A stretch of 54,855 nt of DNA from an uncultured Sphingomonas sp. (GTDB lineage Bacteria > Pseudomonadota > Alphaproteobacteria > Sphingomonadales > Sphingomonadaceae): NCBI GenBank assembly GCA_913776045.1, contig CAJYOI010000019.1, forward strand, positions 1 to 54,855, in the 5' to 3' direction. Within the stretch, counting starts at the first letter, position 1, and every line of letters starts with the position of its first letter. Below are positions 19,313 through 29,132 of the stretch, piece after piece. The notes beneath the pieces were generated by a model, which saw nothing but the letters and a program-made list of their open reading frames with translations, was not told where the DNA came from and ran no database searches. The position numbers and the translations under genes were made by a program.

Positions 19313-21507
19313 AGTTCAACGAACCCGCAGGCCAGAACCCGATCGACAATGGCAAGGTCGTCGGCCGCGCGACGGACCGGATCGACGGGCCGCTCAAGAC
19401 GACCGGTACCGCGCCCTATGTCTATGAGCGCCACGATGTCGTGCCGAACCAGGCCTATGGCTATATCGTCGGCGCGGGCATCGCGAAGGGCCGGATCACC
19501 GCAATGGACGCATCGGAGGCGCGCCGCGCGCCGGGCGTGCTGAAGGTGGTGCTTGCGACCGAACACCCGCCGCTCAAGACCGGCGCGATGAACACCGCGC
19601 GGCTCTTCGGCGGTCCGGAGGTCGAGCATTACCACCAGGCGATCGGCATCGTCGTCGCCGAGACGTTCGAACAGGCACGCGCCGCCGCCGTGCTGGTGCG
19701 CACGACGTATGACCGCGCGTCGGGCAAGTTCGACCTGGCCGCCGAGGCCGAGGGCGCCGAGTACGTCCCTGGCGACGGCCCGGACAAGGCGCCGGTCAAG
19801 CGCGTCGGCGACTTCGCCAAGGCCTATGCCGATGCGCCGGTGAAGGTCGACCTCGCCTTCACCACCGCGGACGAAAGCCATGCGATGATGGAGCCGCATG
19901 CGACGATCGCATCGTGGCAGGGCGACAAGCTGACGGTGTGGACCGCCAATCAGATGATCGCCTGGACCAAGCGCGAGCTGGCCAAGACGCTGGAGATTCC
20001 GGCGGCCAATGTGCGGGTGGACTCGCCCTATGTCGGCGGTGGGTTCGGCGGCAAGCTGTTCCCGCGCGCGGACCTGGTGCTGGCCGCGATCAGCGCGAAG
20101 GCTGCCGGACGGCCGGTGAAGGTCGCGCTGACCCGGCCGATGATCGCCAACAACACGACACACCGCCCGGCGACGATTCAGCGGCTGCGCCTGGGCGCGA
20201 CGCGCGACGGCAAGCTCACCGCGATCGCGCACAACAGCACCAGCGGCAATCTGAAGGGCGGCGACCCGGAAACTGCGATCGCGCAGACCAGATTGTTCTA
20301 TGCCGCGCCGAACCGCGAGACGTTCATGAAACTGGCGGTGCTCGACCTGCCCGAAGGCAATGCGATGCGCGCGCCGGGCGAAGCGCCGGGCCTGATGGCG
20401 CTGGAAGTCGCGATGGACGAAATGGCGGAAAAGCTGGGGATGGACCCGGTCGAATTTCGCATCGTCAACGATACCCAGGTCGATCCGGAGAACCCGGAGA
20501 AGAAATATTCCGACCGCAATTACGTCCAGTGCCTGCGCACCGGCGCGGAGAAGTTCGGCTGGTCGCGGCGCAACGCGCAGCCGGGGCAGGTGCGCGACGG
20601 CAAGTGGCTGGTCGGCATGGGCATGGCCGGCGGCTTCCGCAACAACATGCTGATGAAGTCGGCGGCGCGGGTGAAGCTCGACGGCGGACGCGTGACGGTC
20701 GAGACCGACATGACCGACATCGGCACCGGGACGTACACGATCATCGCGCAGACCGCGGCGGAGATGATGGGCGTGCCGCTGGAGCAGGTGCGCGTGGTGC
20801 TGGGCGACTCCGATTTCCCTGCCTCCGCCGGCTCGGGCGGGCAATGGGGTGCGGCGAATTCGACCGCGGGCGTCTATGCCGCCTGCGTGAAACTGCGTGA
20901 GCAGGTCGCGACGAAGCTGGGACTCGATCCGGCGAGCGCGACGTTCAGCGACGGCCGGGTGATCGCTGGCAATCGAAGCGTCGCGCTGGCCGATGCGGGC
21001 GCGCTGAGCGCCGAGGATGGCATCGAATATGGCGACATCGGCAAGCGCGTCGTCCAGTCGACCTTCGCCGGGCATTTCGTCGAGGTGGGCGTCGATGCCT
21101 ATACCGGCGAAATTCGCGTGAAGCGGATGCTGGCGTGTTGCGACGCGGGACGCATTCTCAACCCCAAGTCGGCGCGTAGCCAGGTGATCGGCGGCATGAC
21201 GATGGCGGTCGGCGCCGCGCTGATGGAGGAACTGGCGGTCGACAAACGCTTCGGCTTCTTCGTGAATCATGACCTGGCGGGTTACGAAGTACCGGTCCAT
21301 GCCGACATCCCGCATCAGGAAGTCATCTTCCTCGACACGCTCGACCCCTATTCGACGCCGATGAAGGCGAAGGGTGTGGGCGAGCTCGGCATCTGCGGCG
21401 TCGGCGCGGCGGTGGCGAATGCGGTGTACAATGCGACCGGCGTGCGCGTGCGGGATTATCCGATCACGCTCGACAAGCTGATCGACAAGCTGCCGGCGGT
21501 GGCGTGA
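19309..21507 (+). CDS. paoC: Aldehyde oxidoreductase molybdenum cofactor subunit (PaoC-like)
   Basis: Catalytic subunit, 732 residues, oxidising aldehydes to acids with water and passing electrons through PaoB and PaoA. Motifs: VGGGFGGK (residues about 240) contacting molybdopterin, [11 protein letters not shown], and a late [12 protein letters not shown] holding the catalytic Glu. No signal peptide of its own, as expected because it is exported with the Tat-signal-bearing subunit. Cofactor-insertion chaperones are not in the window. The ATG overlaps the previous stop. Confidence 0.93.
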   Translation: MKFNEPAGQNPIDNGKVVGRATDRIDGPLKTTGTAPYVYERHDVVPNQAYGYIVGAGIAKGRITAMDASEARRAPGVLKVVLATEHPPLKTGAMNTARLFGGPEVEHYHQAIGIVVAETFEQARAAAVLVRTTYDRASGKFDLAAEAEGAEYVPGDGPDKAPVKRVGDFAKAYADAPVKVDLAFTTADESHAMMEPHATIASWQGDKLTVWTANQMIAWTKRELAKTLEIPAANVRVDSPYVGGGFGGKLFPRADLVLAAISAKAAGRPVKVALTRPMIANNTTHRPATIQRLRLGATRDGKLTAIAHNSTSGNLKGGDPETAIAQTRLFYAAPNRETFMKLAVLDLPEGNAMRAPGEAPGLMALEVAMDEMAEKLGMDPVEFRIVNDTQVDPENPEKKYSDRNYVQCLRTGAEKFGWSRRNAQPGQVRDGKWLVGMGMAGGFRNNMLMKSAARVKLDGGRVTVETDMTDIGTGTYTIIAQTAAEMMGVPLEQVRVVLGDSDFPASAGSGGQWGAANSTAGVYAACVKLREQVATKLGLDPASATFSDGRVIAGNRSVALADAGALSAEDGIEYGDIGKRVVQSTFAGHFVEVGVDAYTGEIRVKRMLACCDAGRILNPKSARSQVIGGMTMAVGAALMEELAVDKRFGFFVNHDLAGYEVPVHADIPHQEVIFLDTLDPYSTPMKAKGVGELGICGVGAAVANAVYNATGVRVRDYPITLDKLIDKLPAVA

Positions 21508-21537
21508 GGCGCACGCGCGTCGACATACCCCATAATT

Positions 21538-21633
21538 CGTCACCCCCGTGGAGGCGGGGGTCGATTCTGGCCGGCCTCTGCGAATCTCACGGCATGCCGC
21601 GACTATTGATCCCCGCCTTCGCGGGGATGACGG
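21538..21633. repeat. Inverted pair of short extragenic palindromes
   Basis: Two related hairpins in opposite orientation fill the paoC-crtY gap: CGTCACCCCCG...CGGGGGTCGATTCTGG and, inverted, TTGATCCCCGCCTTCGCGGGGATGACG. Each has a GC-rich stem and flanks (CGTCA / TGACG) that match each other. This is the extragenic repeat design common in alphaproteobacteria; such pairs can stop transcription or stabilise mRNA. Confidence 0.8.
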
Positions 21634-21701
21634 TTGGGAGAGGGCGCGTGTTCATGAATCCCCCGCTTCCCCACCCCCACCGCATCGTCTAGGCCATACC
21701 C

Positions 21702-22865
21702 GTGTCGGACATCATCACATGCGACGTCGCGATCGTCGGCGGCGGGTTATCGGGCGGGTTGGTCGCGCTGGCGTTGGCGCGCAGCCACCCGGACGCGCGC
21801 GTCGTGCTGATCGAGCGCGGCATGAGCTTGGGCGGCAATCACATCTGGTCGTTCTTCGGCCCCGACGTCGCCAACAGCGACCGCGACCTGGTGATCCCGC
21901 TGATCGCGCATGTCTGGCAGGGCTATGACGTCGCCTTCCCCGCGCGGCGGCGCACGTTGCCGGTCAACTATTATTCGACGACGTCCGAAAAGCTCGACGC
22001 TGCGGTGCGTGCCGCACTGCCGGCCGATCGCATCCTGACCGATCGCAAGGTGCTGGCGGTCAGCCCGAATGCAGTGGTGCTGGCCGACGGGACGCGGATC
22101 GAGGCGGGTGGCGTCATCGACTGCCGGGGTGCGGGCGACCTGTCGATGCTCGACGTCGGCTGGCAGAAATTCATCGGCCGAGAATTCATCCTGAAGCGCC
22201 CGCACGGATCGGTGCGCCCGGTCGTGATGGATTCGACCGTCGAGCAGATCGACGGCTATCGTTTCGTGTACACGCTGCCGTTCGCCGAAGACCGGATGTT
22301 CATCGAGGACACCTATTACAGCGACACGCCCGAAATCGACCGTGCCGCACTGGCCGTCCGCATCGAAACCTATGCCCAGGCCAAGGGCTGGAAGCCGAAA
22401 TCGGTGGTGCGCGAGGAGGGCGGGTCGTTACCCGTCATCATCGGCGGCGATTTCGAACGTTATTGGGCGAGCAGCGGCAAGGGCGTGGCCAAGGCCGGCA
22501 TCCGCGCTGGCCTGTGCCACCCGACCACCGGCTATTCGCTGCCCGACGCGGTGCGGCTGGCGAGCAAGATCGCCGCGAGCCGCGACCTGTCGAGCGCGAC
22601 GCTCGCCAGCCTGACCCATGATTACGCCCGCACTGCCTGGAAGCGGCGCGGCTTTTACCGGATGCTGGATGCCATGTTGTTTCGTGCTGCCGAACCGGGT
22701 GAACGCTACCGCGTGCTCGAACGTTTCTATGGGCTCGACGGGAAGCTGATCGCGCGCTTCTATTCCGCGCGCTCGACACTGGCCGACAAGGCGCGGGTGC
22801 TGACCGGCAAGCCGCCGGTGCCGATCGGCCGCGCCGTCCGCGCTATTCTGGGGAAGACTGCATGA
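21702..22865 (+). CDS. crtY: Lycopene beta-cyclase CrtY
   Basis: Makes beta-carotene from lycopene by cyclising both ends. 387 residues. N-terminal flavin/NAD-binding Rossmann motif VAIVGGGLSGGLVALAL, followed by GGNHIWSFF, typical of CrtY. Further conserved blocks are FIGREFILKRPHG, YRFVYTLPF, and the C-terminal GLCHPTTGYSLPDAV. It starts with GTG. The stop overlaps the crtI start (ATGA), giving translational coupling. The gap before it holds two palindromic repeats; a promoter must lie there or upstream. Confidence 0.95.
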   Translation: MSDIITCDVAIVGGGLSGGLVALALARSHPDARVVLIERGMSLGGNHIWSFFGPDVANSDRDLVIPLIAHVWQGYDVAFPARRRTLPVNYYSTTSEKLDAAVRAALPADRILTDRKVLAVSPNAVVLADGTRIEAGGVIDCRGAGDLSMLDVGWQKFIGREFILKRPHGSVRPVVMDSTVEQIDGYRFVYTLPFAEDRMFIEDTYYSDTPEIDRAALAVRIETYAQAKGWKPKSVVREEGGSLPVIIGGDFERYWASSGKGVAKAGIRAGLCHPTTGYSLPDAVRLASKIAASRDLSSATLASLTHDYARTAWKRRGFYRMLDAMLFRAAEPGERYRVLERFYGLDGKLIARFYSARSTLADKARVLTGKPPVPIGRAVRAILGKTA

Positions 22866-24334
22866 AGACCGCGATCGTCATCGGCGCCGGTTTCGGCGGC
22901 CTGGCGCTGGCCATCCGGCTGCAATCGGCCGGCGTTTCGACCACCATCGTCGAGGCGCGCGACCGGCCCGGCGGGCGGGCCTATGTGTGGGAAAAGGACG
23001 GCTTCACCTTCGACGCCGGCCCCACCGTCATCACCGCGCCCGATGTACTGCAGGAGCTGTGGGCGCTGTCGGGCCGCGACATGGCCGAAGACGTCACGCT
23101 GCTGCCGGTCAATCCCTTCTACCGGCTCAACTGGCCGGACGGGACGAATTTCGACTATACCAACGACGATACGGTGCTGCACGCCGAGATCGCGAAGCTC
23201 GATCCGGGCGATATCGAAGGGTATGGCCGCTTCCTCGAATATTCGGCCGGCGTGTACCGCGAAGGCTATGAGAAGCTGGGGCACGTCGCCTTCCTCGACT
23301 TCAAGTCGATGCTGACGGCGGCGCCCGCGCTGGCCAAGTACCAGGCGTGGCGCTCGGTCTATTCGATGGTTTCCAGCTTCGTGAAGAACGAAAAGCTGCG
23401 CGAGGCGCTGAGCTTCCACACGCTCTTGGTCGGCGGCAATCCGATGACGACCAGCGCGATCTATGCGCTGATCCACAAGCTGGAGCGCGATGGCGGGGTG
23501 TGGTTCGCGCAGGGCGGCACCAACCGGCTGGTTGCGGGCATGGTCCGGCATTTCGAGCGGCTGGGCGGCACCGTACGCCTCGATGCACCGGTCGACACGA
23601 TCGATACGCTCGGCGACCGCGCTACGGGCGTGACGCTCAAGAGCGGCGAGACGATCGCGGCGGACATGGTCGCGTCAAACGGCGACCTGATGCACACCTA
23701 TCGCGACCTGCTGCGCACCTCGCGATCGGCCGCGCGGACGGCGGGGAAGCTCGAGCGCAAGCGCTTCTCGCCGTCGCTGTTCCTGGTCCATTTCGGCATA
23801 AAGGGCACGTGGCCGGGCATCCCGCACCACATGATCCTGTTCGGGCCGCGCTATAAGGGGTTGCTGGCCGATATCTACGACACGGGCATGCTGAGCGAGG
23901 ATTTCTCACTCTACCTGCACCACCCGACCGTCACCGACCCGACGATGGCGCCGGAGGGGCATTCGACCTTCTATGCCCTGGCGCCGGTGCCGCACATGGG
24001 CAAGTTCGTCGGCGACTGGGATGCGTTGAAGCCCGTCATGGAAAAGCGCATCCTGGACGAAGTCGGCAAGCGGCTGATCCCCGACATTCACGACCGGATC
24101 GTGACCAAGTTCAGCTATGCCCCGACCGACTTCGGCCGCGACCTGTCGGCGCATCTTGGCAGCGCGTTCAGCCTGGAGCCGGTGCTGACGCAGAGCGCCT
24201 ATTTCCGCGCGCACAACCGGGACGATGCGATTCCGAACCTGTACTTCGTGGGCGCGGGTACGCACCCGGGCGCCGGAATACCGGGGGTCGTCGGGAGTGC
24301 GAAGGCGACCGCCAAGCTGATGCTGGAGGGGTAG
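22862..24334 (+). CDS. crtI: Phytoene desaturase CrtI
   Basis: FAD-dependent enzyme that desaturates phytoene stepwise to lycopene. 490 residues. N-terminal dinucleotide fold AIVIGAGFGGLALAIRL, GRAYVWEKDGFTFDAGP, and the diagnostic C-terminal carotenoid-dehydrogenase signature GAGTHPGAGIPGVVGSA. The first codon overlaps the crtY stop. Together with crtB downstream this gives the beta-carotene core; genes for hydroxylation or glucosylation are not in this cluster. Confidence 0.96.
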   Translation: MKTAIVIGAGFGGLALAIRLQSAGVSTTIVEARDRPGGRAYVWEKDGFTFDAGPTVITAPDVLQELWALSGRDMAEDVTLLPVNPFYRLNWPDGTNFDYTNDDTVLHAEIAKLDPGDIEGYGRFLEYSAGVYREGYEKLGHVAFLDFKSMLTAAPALAKYQAWRSVYSMVSSFVKNEKLREALSFHTLLVGGNPMTTSAIYALIHKLERDGGVWFAQGGTNRLVAGMVRHFERLGGTVRLDAPVDTIDTLGDRATGVTLKSGETIAADMVASNGDLMHTYRDLLRTSRSAARTAGKLERKRFSPSLFLVHFGIKGTWPGIPHHMILFGPRYKGLLADIYDTGMLSEDFSLYLHHPTVTDPTMAPEGHSTFYALAPVPHMGKFVGDWDALKPVMEKRILDEVGKRLIPDIHDRIVTKFSYAPTDFGRDLSAHLGSAFSLEPVLTQSAYFRAHNRDDAIPNLYFVGAGTHPGAGIPGVVGSAKATAKLMLEG

Positions 24335-24389
24335 GGCACTCGACCCTTCCCCTTCTTCTTTCGCACAAATCGCGGTACGAGCCCGCCCC

Positions 24390-24971
24390 ATGAAACGTCT
24401 CGCCATCTATTGCGGCTCGGCTACCCCGAGCGATCCCGTGTATGTCGACTCCGCTCGCGCCGTCGGCCGTACCTTGGCCGAGCGCGGAATCGGCGTCGTC
24501 TATGGCGGTGGACGATTGGGCCTGATGGGTGCGGTCGCCGACGCGGCGCTGGAGGCGGGCGGCGAAGTTATCGGCGTCATTCCGCAGGCCCTGGTCGATG
24601 CCGAGGTCGCGCATCGCGGCTGCACCGAACTCCATGTCGTCGACACGATGCACCAGCGCAAACAGGCGTTCACCGATCTGAGCGACGGCTTCGTCACGCT
24701 GCCCGGCGGCACCGGCACGATGGACGAATTGTGGGAAGCGATGAGCTGGGCGCAGATCGGCTATCACGCCAAGCCGGTCGGGCTGCTGAACGTCGCGGGC
24801 TTCTATGACGGCCTCATCACCTTCGTGAAGACGATGGGCGACGTCGGCTTCCTGCGCCCGCAGCATCAGGGGCTGCTGATCGTCGACGACACGCTCGACG
24901 GCCTGCTCGCGAAGATGGCCGCGTCCACGCCCGCGACGACGGTCGGGCAGATCGGCGCGAAGGACCTGTGA
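24390..24971 (+). CDS. LOG family (TIGR00730) nucleotide phosphoribohydrolase
   Basis: A 193-residue Rossmann-fold protein. It carries both family hallmarks: GGGRLGLMG (residues about 35-43) and PGGTGTMDELWE (about 104), the catalytic Glu/Arg site of lysine-decarboxylase-like LOG proteins. Plant LOG enzymes release active cytokinin from riboside 5'-monophosphates; bacterial members hydrolyse nucleoside monophosphates. It lies between crtI and crtB, and its stop overlaps the crtB GTG start. Its link with carotenoids is positional only. Confidence 0.9.
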   Translation: MKRLAIYCGSATPSDPVYVDSARAVGRTLAERGIGVVYGGGRLGLMGAVADAALEAGGEVIGVIPQALVDAEVAHRGCTELHVVDTMHQRKQAFTDLSDGFVTLPGGTGTMDELWEAMSWAQIGYHAKPVGLLNVAGFYDGLITFVKTMGDVGFLRPQHQGLLIVDDTLDGLLAKMAASTPATTVGQIGAKDL

Positions 24972-25912
24972 CGCTCCTATCCCGCGCGGAGCTCGTCGCC
25001 GCGGCGGGCGCAACGATCGCCAAGGGGTCGAAGAGCTTCGCGGCGGCGAGCAAGCTGTTCGATCCGGTGACGCGCGAACGCGCGTGGCTGCTCTACGCCT
25101 GGTGCCGGGCGTGCGACGACATCGCCGACGCGCAGGAGATGGGGCACGACCAGCAGAAGGTCACCGACCCGGCGGAAAGAATCGCGCGCATCCGCAATTG
25201 CACCGCGATGGCGCTGGCGGGGAAGCCGACCGGCGATCCGGCGTTCGACGGCCTCGCGATCGTCGTCGAGGAAACGCGCATGCCGCGACGGTTCATCGAC
25301 GACCATATCGCGGGTTTTGCGCTCGACGCCGACGAATGGCGGCCACGGTCGGAAAACGACCTGCTGCGGTACTGCTACCACGTCGCCGGTGTCGTCGGGT
25401 GCATGATGGCGGTGGTGATGGGCGTCGACCCGCAGGACGACGCGACGCTCGACCGCGCGTGCGACCTCGGCCTCGCTTTCCAGCTCGCCAATATCGCCCG
25501 CGATATCGAGGAGGACGACCGGTCGGGGCGGTGTTATCTGCCCGAGGAATGGCTGGTCGAAATGGACTTCCCGCCCGGCCAGCACATGAAACCGCCGTTC
25601 CGCAAGCGGCTGACCGTGCTCGCACGACGGTTGGCGGAGATGGCGCAGGCGTTCGAAGACAGCGCGCGATTCGGGACGCCGATGCTCAGCTATCGCTCGG
25701 CGTGGGCTGTGCTGGCGGCCGCCGACATCTACGGCGGCATAGCCCGTAAGGTTGCCGCGGCTGGGGATCATGCCTGGGACCACCGGGTGACGACGTCCAA
25801 GGCGGAAAAGCTTGCCGCGATCGCGCGGGCGGGGGCGCAGGCGGCAGGCCGGTCGCGGCTGTACCCGCCGACGGTGCGGGATACGGGATTGTGGACACGG
25901 CCTAAGGCTTAG
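24968..25912 (+). CDS. crtB: Phytoene synthase CrtB
   Basis: Condenses two GGPP molecules to phytoene. 314 residues. Both Asp-rich Mg-binding motifs are present: DDIAD (residues about 51-55) and the second one, DLGLAFQLANIARDIEED. Internal landmarks are RAWLLYAWCRACDD and YCYHVAGVVG. It starts with GTG, overlapping the LOG gene. The stop codon shares bases with the stop of a small ORF on the other strand. Confidence 0.95.
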   Translation: MTLLSRAELVAAAGATIAKGSKSFAAASKLFDPVTRERAWLLYAWCRACDDIADAQEMGHDQQKVTDPAERIARIRNCTAMALAGKPTGDPAFDGLAIVVEETRMPRRFIDDHIAGFALDADEWRPRSENDLLRYCYHVAGVVGCMMAVVMGVDPQDDATLDRACDLGLAFQLANIARDIEEDDRSGRCYLPEEWLVEMDFPPGQHMKPPFRKRLTVLARRLAEMAQAFEDSARFGTPMLSYRSAWAVLAAADIYGGIARKVAAAGDHAWDHRVTTSKAEKLAAIARAGAQAAGRSRLYPPTVRDTGLWTRPKA

Positions 25913-26001
25913 GCCCCTCCCCAGTGGCCCAGCATCTCGACGATCGCGACGGACGGGATCGCGACGACGGCATCGGTCAGCATTTCGATCGGCTTGCGCA
26001 T
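25909..26001 (-). CDS. Candidate 30-residue small protein
   Basis: Too short for ordinary gene finders, but the ribosome binding site is unusually good: GGAGGGG three bases before the ATG. Translation gives MRKPIEMLTDAVVAIPSVAI (first 20 residues), then VEMLGHWGGA. It has an Arg-Lys start, a hydrophobic middle and a polar end, fitting a small amphipathic or peripheral membrane peptide. Its TAA and the crtB TAG overlap tail to tail. No homologue is recognised; existence as a gene is inferred. Confidence 0.45.
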   Translation of the reverse strand: MRKPIEMLTDAVVAIPSVAIVEMLGHWGGA

Positions 26002-26048
26002 TGTCCCCTCCTGTCAGGCGGAGAGGCTATACCGTTTCGTAGGTGGAG

Positions 26049-26276
26049 TCAGCCCCGGCGGCGGGCGGTTGCATCCGCCATCATCAGTCCACGGCGTTCG
26101 CACGCGGCCTGCACGACCGGGAAGGACAGATCGGTGCTGCGCTGCAGGGCGTTGGCCATCGCTGCCTGGCACGCCGCCGCCGACTGGTAGCGGACCGGCT
26201 CAAGCCGGACCTGCTGACAGGCTGCACCATCATCACCGCAGCCAAGGATCGCCATGACGTAATAGAGCGGTTGCAT
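26049..26276 (-). CDS. Small Cys-containing hypothetical protein
   Basis: A 75-residue protein with four cysteines (CGDDGAACQQVR; AAACQAA; VQAACE). A weakly hydrophobic start (MQPLYYVMAILGC) might be a short signal peptide; if exported, the Cys residues could form disulfides. No family is recognised. It is divergent from the ABC exporter gene and 48 bases upstream of the candidate 30-residue ORF on the same strand. Confidence 0.6.
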   Translation of the reverse strand: MQPLYYVMAILGCGDDGAACQQVRLEPVRYQSAAACQAAMANALQRSTDLSFPVVQAACERRGLMMADATARRRG

Positions 26277-26386
26277 CGCGCTATCCCCTTCACCGCAATC
26301 AACAAAATGCGTTCGAATCGGTTCCGGGCTAGGTGTTTCCGGCCGTGCGCTTGGCGATCGGCCTTGCCGCGCCTATCTGCACGGCC

Positions 26387-28216
26387 ATGCCCCCCGTGAC
26401 CTCCACTCCGGGCGCCGACCGCCCGCTGGTCGCGACGCTGCGCCGGTTCCTGCCCTATCTCTGGCCGCACGATGCACCGGCGCTGAAGGCGCGGATCGTC
26501 GGCGCGATGATGCTGGTCGTCGCCTCCAAGCTGGTGCAGGTCTATGGCGCGCCCTTCGCGCTGCAGGGCGCGGTCGACCGGATGGCGAGCGGGGACCGCA
26601 GTCTCGCGACTCTCGTCGTGCTGCTCGTCATCGGCTATGCGGCGGCGAGGTTGGGCACGGTCGTCTTCGACAATCTGCGCAACACCGTGTTCGAACGTGT
26701 CGGGCAGGACGCGACGCAACGGCTGGCGGCGGCGGTGTTCCGCCACCTTCACGATCTGTCGCTCAGTTTCCACCTCGAACGTCGTACCGGTGCCGTAACC
26801 AAGGTCGTCGAGCGGGGGACGAAGAGCATCGACACGATGCTCTACTTCCTGCTCTTCAACATCGCGCCGACGGTGCTGGAACTGGGGCTGGTGCTCGGCA
26901 TCTTCTGGACGCGGTTCGGGGTCGGGCTGGTTGCGGGCACCGTGGTGATGGTGGTGCTCTACATCGTCTTCACCCGCATCGTCACCGACTGGCGCGCGGC
27001 GCTTCGGCAGCGGATGAACGACCTCGACACCGGCGCGGTCGCGCATGCGGTGGATTCGCTGCTGAATTTCGAGACGGTCAAATATTTCAACGCCGAGGAG
27101 CGCGAGGCGAAGCGCTATTCGGCGGCGGTCGCGAGCTATGCCGACGCCGCGGTGAAGTCCGAAAATTCGCTTGCGTGGCTGAACATCGGCCAGGCGGTCA
27201 TCACCAACGCGATGCTGGCGGGCGGCATGGCGCTGATCGCCTGGGGCTGGGCGCGGGGGCAGTTCACGCCGGGCGACGTCGTGCTGGTGTCGACCCTGCT
27301 GTCGCAGCTGTTCCGCCCGCTGGACCTGCTCGGCATGGTGTATCGCACGGTGCGGCAGGGCGTGATCGACATGGGCGCGATGTTCGACCTGATCGATACC
27401 GAGGCGACCGTGAAGGATGCTCCGGGCGCCCCGCCGCTGGCCATCGCGCGGGGCGCGGTGCGGTTCGAGGATGTGCGCTTCGGCTATGGCGACGGACGCG
27501 AGATCCTGCGCGGGCTCGACCTCGATATTCCCGCCGGAGCGACGGTCGCGGTGGTCGGGCCCTCGGGCGCAGGCAAGTCGACGCTCGCGCGGCTGCTCTA
27601 CCGCTTCTGGGACGTGACCGCCGGGCGCATCGCGATCGATGGGCAGGACATCGCAGGCGTCACCCAGACGTCCTTGCGCGCCGCGATCGGCATCGTGCCG
27701 CAGGACACGGTGCTGTTCAACGACACGATCGGCTACAACATCGCCTATGGCCGCGAAGGCGCGAGCGCCGACGATATCGAACGCGCCGCACGCGGGGCGG
27801 CGATCATGCCGTTCATCGACCGCCTGCCCGACGGCTTCGACACGCGGGTCGGTGAGCGCGGGCTGAAGTTGTCTGGCGGCGAGAAACAACGCGTGGCGAT
27901 CGCCCGCACGCTGGTCAAGGACCCGCCGATCCTGATCCTCGACGAAGCGACCAGCGCGCTCGACAGTCGGACCGAGGCCGAAATCCTCGGCACGCTGGAG
28001 GCGATCGAGCAGGGCCGCACGACCATCGTCATCGCCCACCGCCTGTCGACGATCGTCCATGCCGACCGGATCGTCGTGCTGGACGGCGGGCGCGTCGCCG
28101 AACAGGGGACGCACGGCGAGCTACTGGCGGCACGGGGACTGTACGCGGAAATGTGGGCGCGACAGCAAGCCGAGCGGCGGTCGGGGGAGCAGGACCCGGT
28201 CGACGACGATCTATAG
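26387..28216 (+). CDS. ABC exporter of the Atm1/HMT1 type (fused permease and ATPase)
   Basis: A 609-residue half-transporter that works as a homodimer in the inner membrane. The membrane domain of about six helices covers the first 330 residues, with the Atm1-type stretch NFETVKYFNAEEREAKRYSA that binds the thiol-compound substrate in Atm1. The nucleotide domain has Walker A GPSGAGKST, signature LSGGEKQR, Walker B ILILDEATSALDSRTE and H-loop IVIAHRLST. Atm1 relatives export glutathione-bound metals or sulfur species. The ATG chosen gives MPPVTSTPGAD; the upstream extension has no support. Confidence 0.93.
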   Translation: MPPVTSTPGADRPLVATLRRFLPYLWPHDAPALKARIVGAMMLVVASKLVQVYGAPFALQGAVDRMASGDRSLATLVVLLVIGYAAARLGTVVFDNLRNTVFERVGQDATQRLAAAVFRHLHDLSLSFHLERRTGAVTKVVERGTKSIDTMLYFLLFNIAPTVLELGLVLGIFWTRFGVGLVAGTVVMVVLYIVFTRIVTDWRAALRQRMNDLDTGAVAHAVDSLLNFETVKYFNAEEREAKRYSAAVASYADAAVKSENSLAWLNIGQAVITNAMLAGGMALIAWGWARGQFTPGDVVLVSTLLSQLFRPLDLLGMVYRTVRQGVIDMGAMFDLIDTEATVKDAPGAPPLAIARGAVRFEDVRFGYGDGREILRGLDLDIPAGATVAVVGPSGAGKSTLARLLYRFWDVTAGRIAIDGQDIAGVTQTSLRAAIGIVPQDTVLFNDTIGYNIAYGREGASADDIERAARGAAIMPFIDRLPDGFDTRVGERGLKLSGGEKQRVAIARTLVKDPPILILDEATSALDSRTEAEILGTLEAIEQGRTTIVIAHRLSTIVHADRIVVLDGGRVAEQGTHGELLAARGLYAEMWARQQAERRSGEQDPVDDDL

Positions 28217-29107
28217 GCAGCTCAGCCGCACGACCTTGGCCGGTTTGTCGAACACGAGCGACGAGCAGCCGGCAAGCGCCGCGCGGCCGACGATCACGCG
28301 GTCGCGCTTGTGGTCGCGTTTGCCCTTGGCGGTGACGACGACTTCGTCAGGGTCGGATGTGGCGCCGGTCGCGGCGATCCCCTCCGCATTGCCGAAGTCG
28401 CCGGTGCGCGCCAGCAGCGACGTCAGCGCGATCGGGCCGACCGCGAAGGGCCTGGCGAGGCGCAGCGTACGCACCGGGCGCTTCACGCCGAACGCAATCT
28501 CCGCGTCCGCGCGATCGTCGTCGAGCGTGCCGCCGAACGCCTTGGCCAGCGTCAGTGCCGCCCCCGCCGTCGCGATCGTGCTGTCCTGGTGCAGGTTGAA
28601 GCGGACCTGAAGCGGCTGGCCGTCGATCATCAGCACCGCATTGCTCGCGCCCCAGTTGCCAAACAGCCCGCCGTCGGCGTCCATCGGTATCGCCACCGTC
28701 CGCTCGCCGGGCTGGGGCGCGCGCAGCATAAAGCGGACGACCGGATCGGGCAGGCCGCCGGGGCCGACGACGCCGTCATAGCCCGCCAGATAGGGCTTGG
28801 CGGTCCAACCGATCCGACGCTTGGCCGGCGCATCGCCCAGCCCGATCCGCCCGACCGCGCTGCGCCCGGCGACCATCACCGGTCCGACGCGGTAGCCGAT
28901 GCCGAACGGCCCGGCCTTCAGCCCGGCGCGCGCCGCGGCGTCCTCGGTCAGGATCGGCATCGCCGGGGCGCCGGGGTCGATCAACAGGCGAACGTCGGCA
29001 TCGTTCGCCTTGGTGACGAGCGCGGTGTCGGTGACGACGCGCTCGGCAGGATCGGCGGCGCCGACGATGAGCGGCAGGGCAAGCAGGGGGAGCAGGGGCG
29101 AAGTCAT
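28211..29107 (-). CDS. Retropepsin-like secreted protein, DTG replaced by DPG (paralogue 1)
   Basis: A 298-residue protein with a signal peptide (SPLLPLLALPLIVGAADPAER). The region RLLIDPGAPAMPILT aligns with the active-site Asp loop of retropepsin-type aspartyl proteases, but the T of DTG is Pro. A second lobe is weak. A tail links through SDPDEVVVTAKGKRD to a C-terminal domain ending CSSLVFDKPAKVVRLSCL. AGAGG lies 6 bases before the ATG. It is one of three tandem paralogues and, with this site changed, is probably not proteolytic. Confidence 0.75.
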   Translation of the reverse strand: MTSPLLPLLALPLIVGAADPAERVVTDTALVTKANDADVRLLIDPGAPAMPILTEDAAARAGLKAGPFGIGYRVGPVMVAGRSAVGRIGLGDAPAKRRIGWTAKPYLAGYDGVVGPGGLPDPVVRFMLRAPQPGERTVAIPMDADGGLFGNWGASNAVLMIDGQPLQVRFNLHQDSTIATAGAALTLAKAFGGTLDDDRADAEIAFGVKRPVRTLRLARPFAVGPIALTSLLARTGDFGNAEGIAATGATSDPDEVVVTAKGKRDHKRDRVIVGRAALAGCSSLVFDKPAKVVRLSCL

Positions 29108-29132
29108 CGGCATCCTCTGGTTCGGAACGGGA

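Noticed and set aside
19069-21543. 824-residue open frame opposite paoC
   Set aside because: His/Arg-rich shadow with no motif, while paoC has clear molybdenum-enzyme motifs and coupled starts.
26084-28114. Long open frame opposite the ABC exporter
   Set aside because: Shadow frame; the exporter shows Walker A, signature and Walker B.
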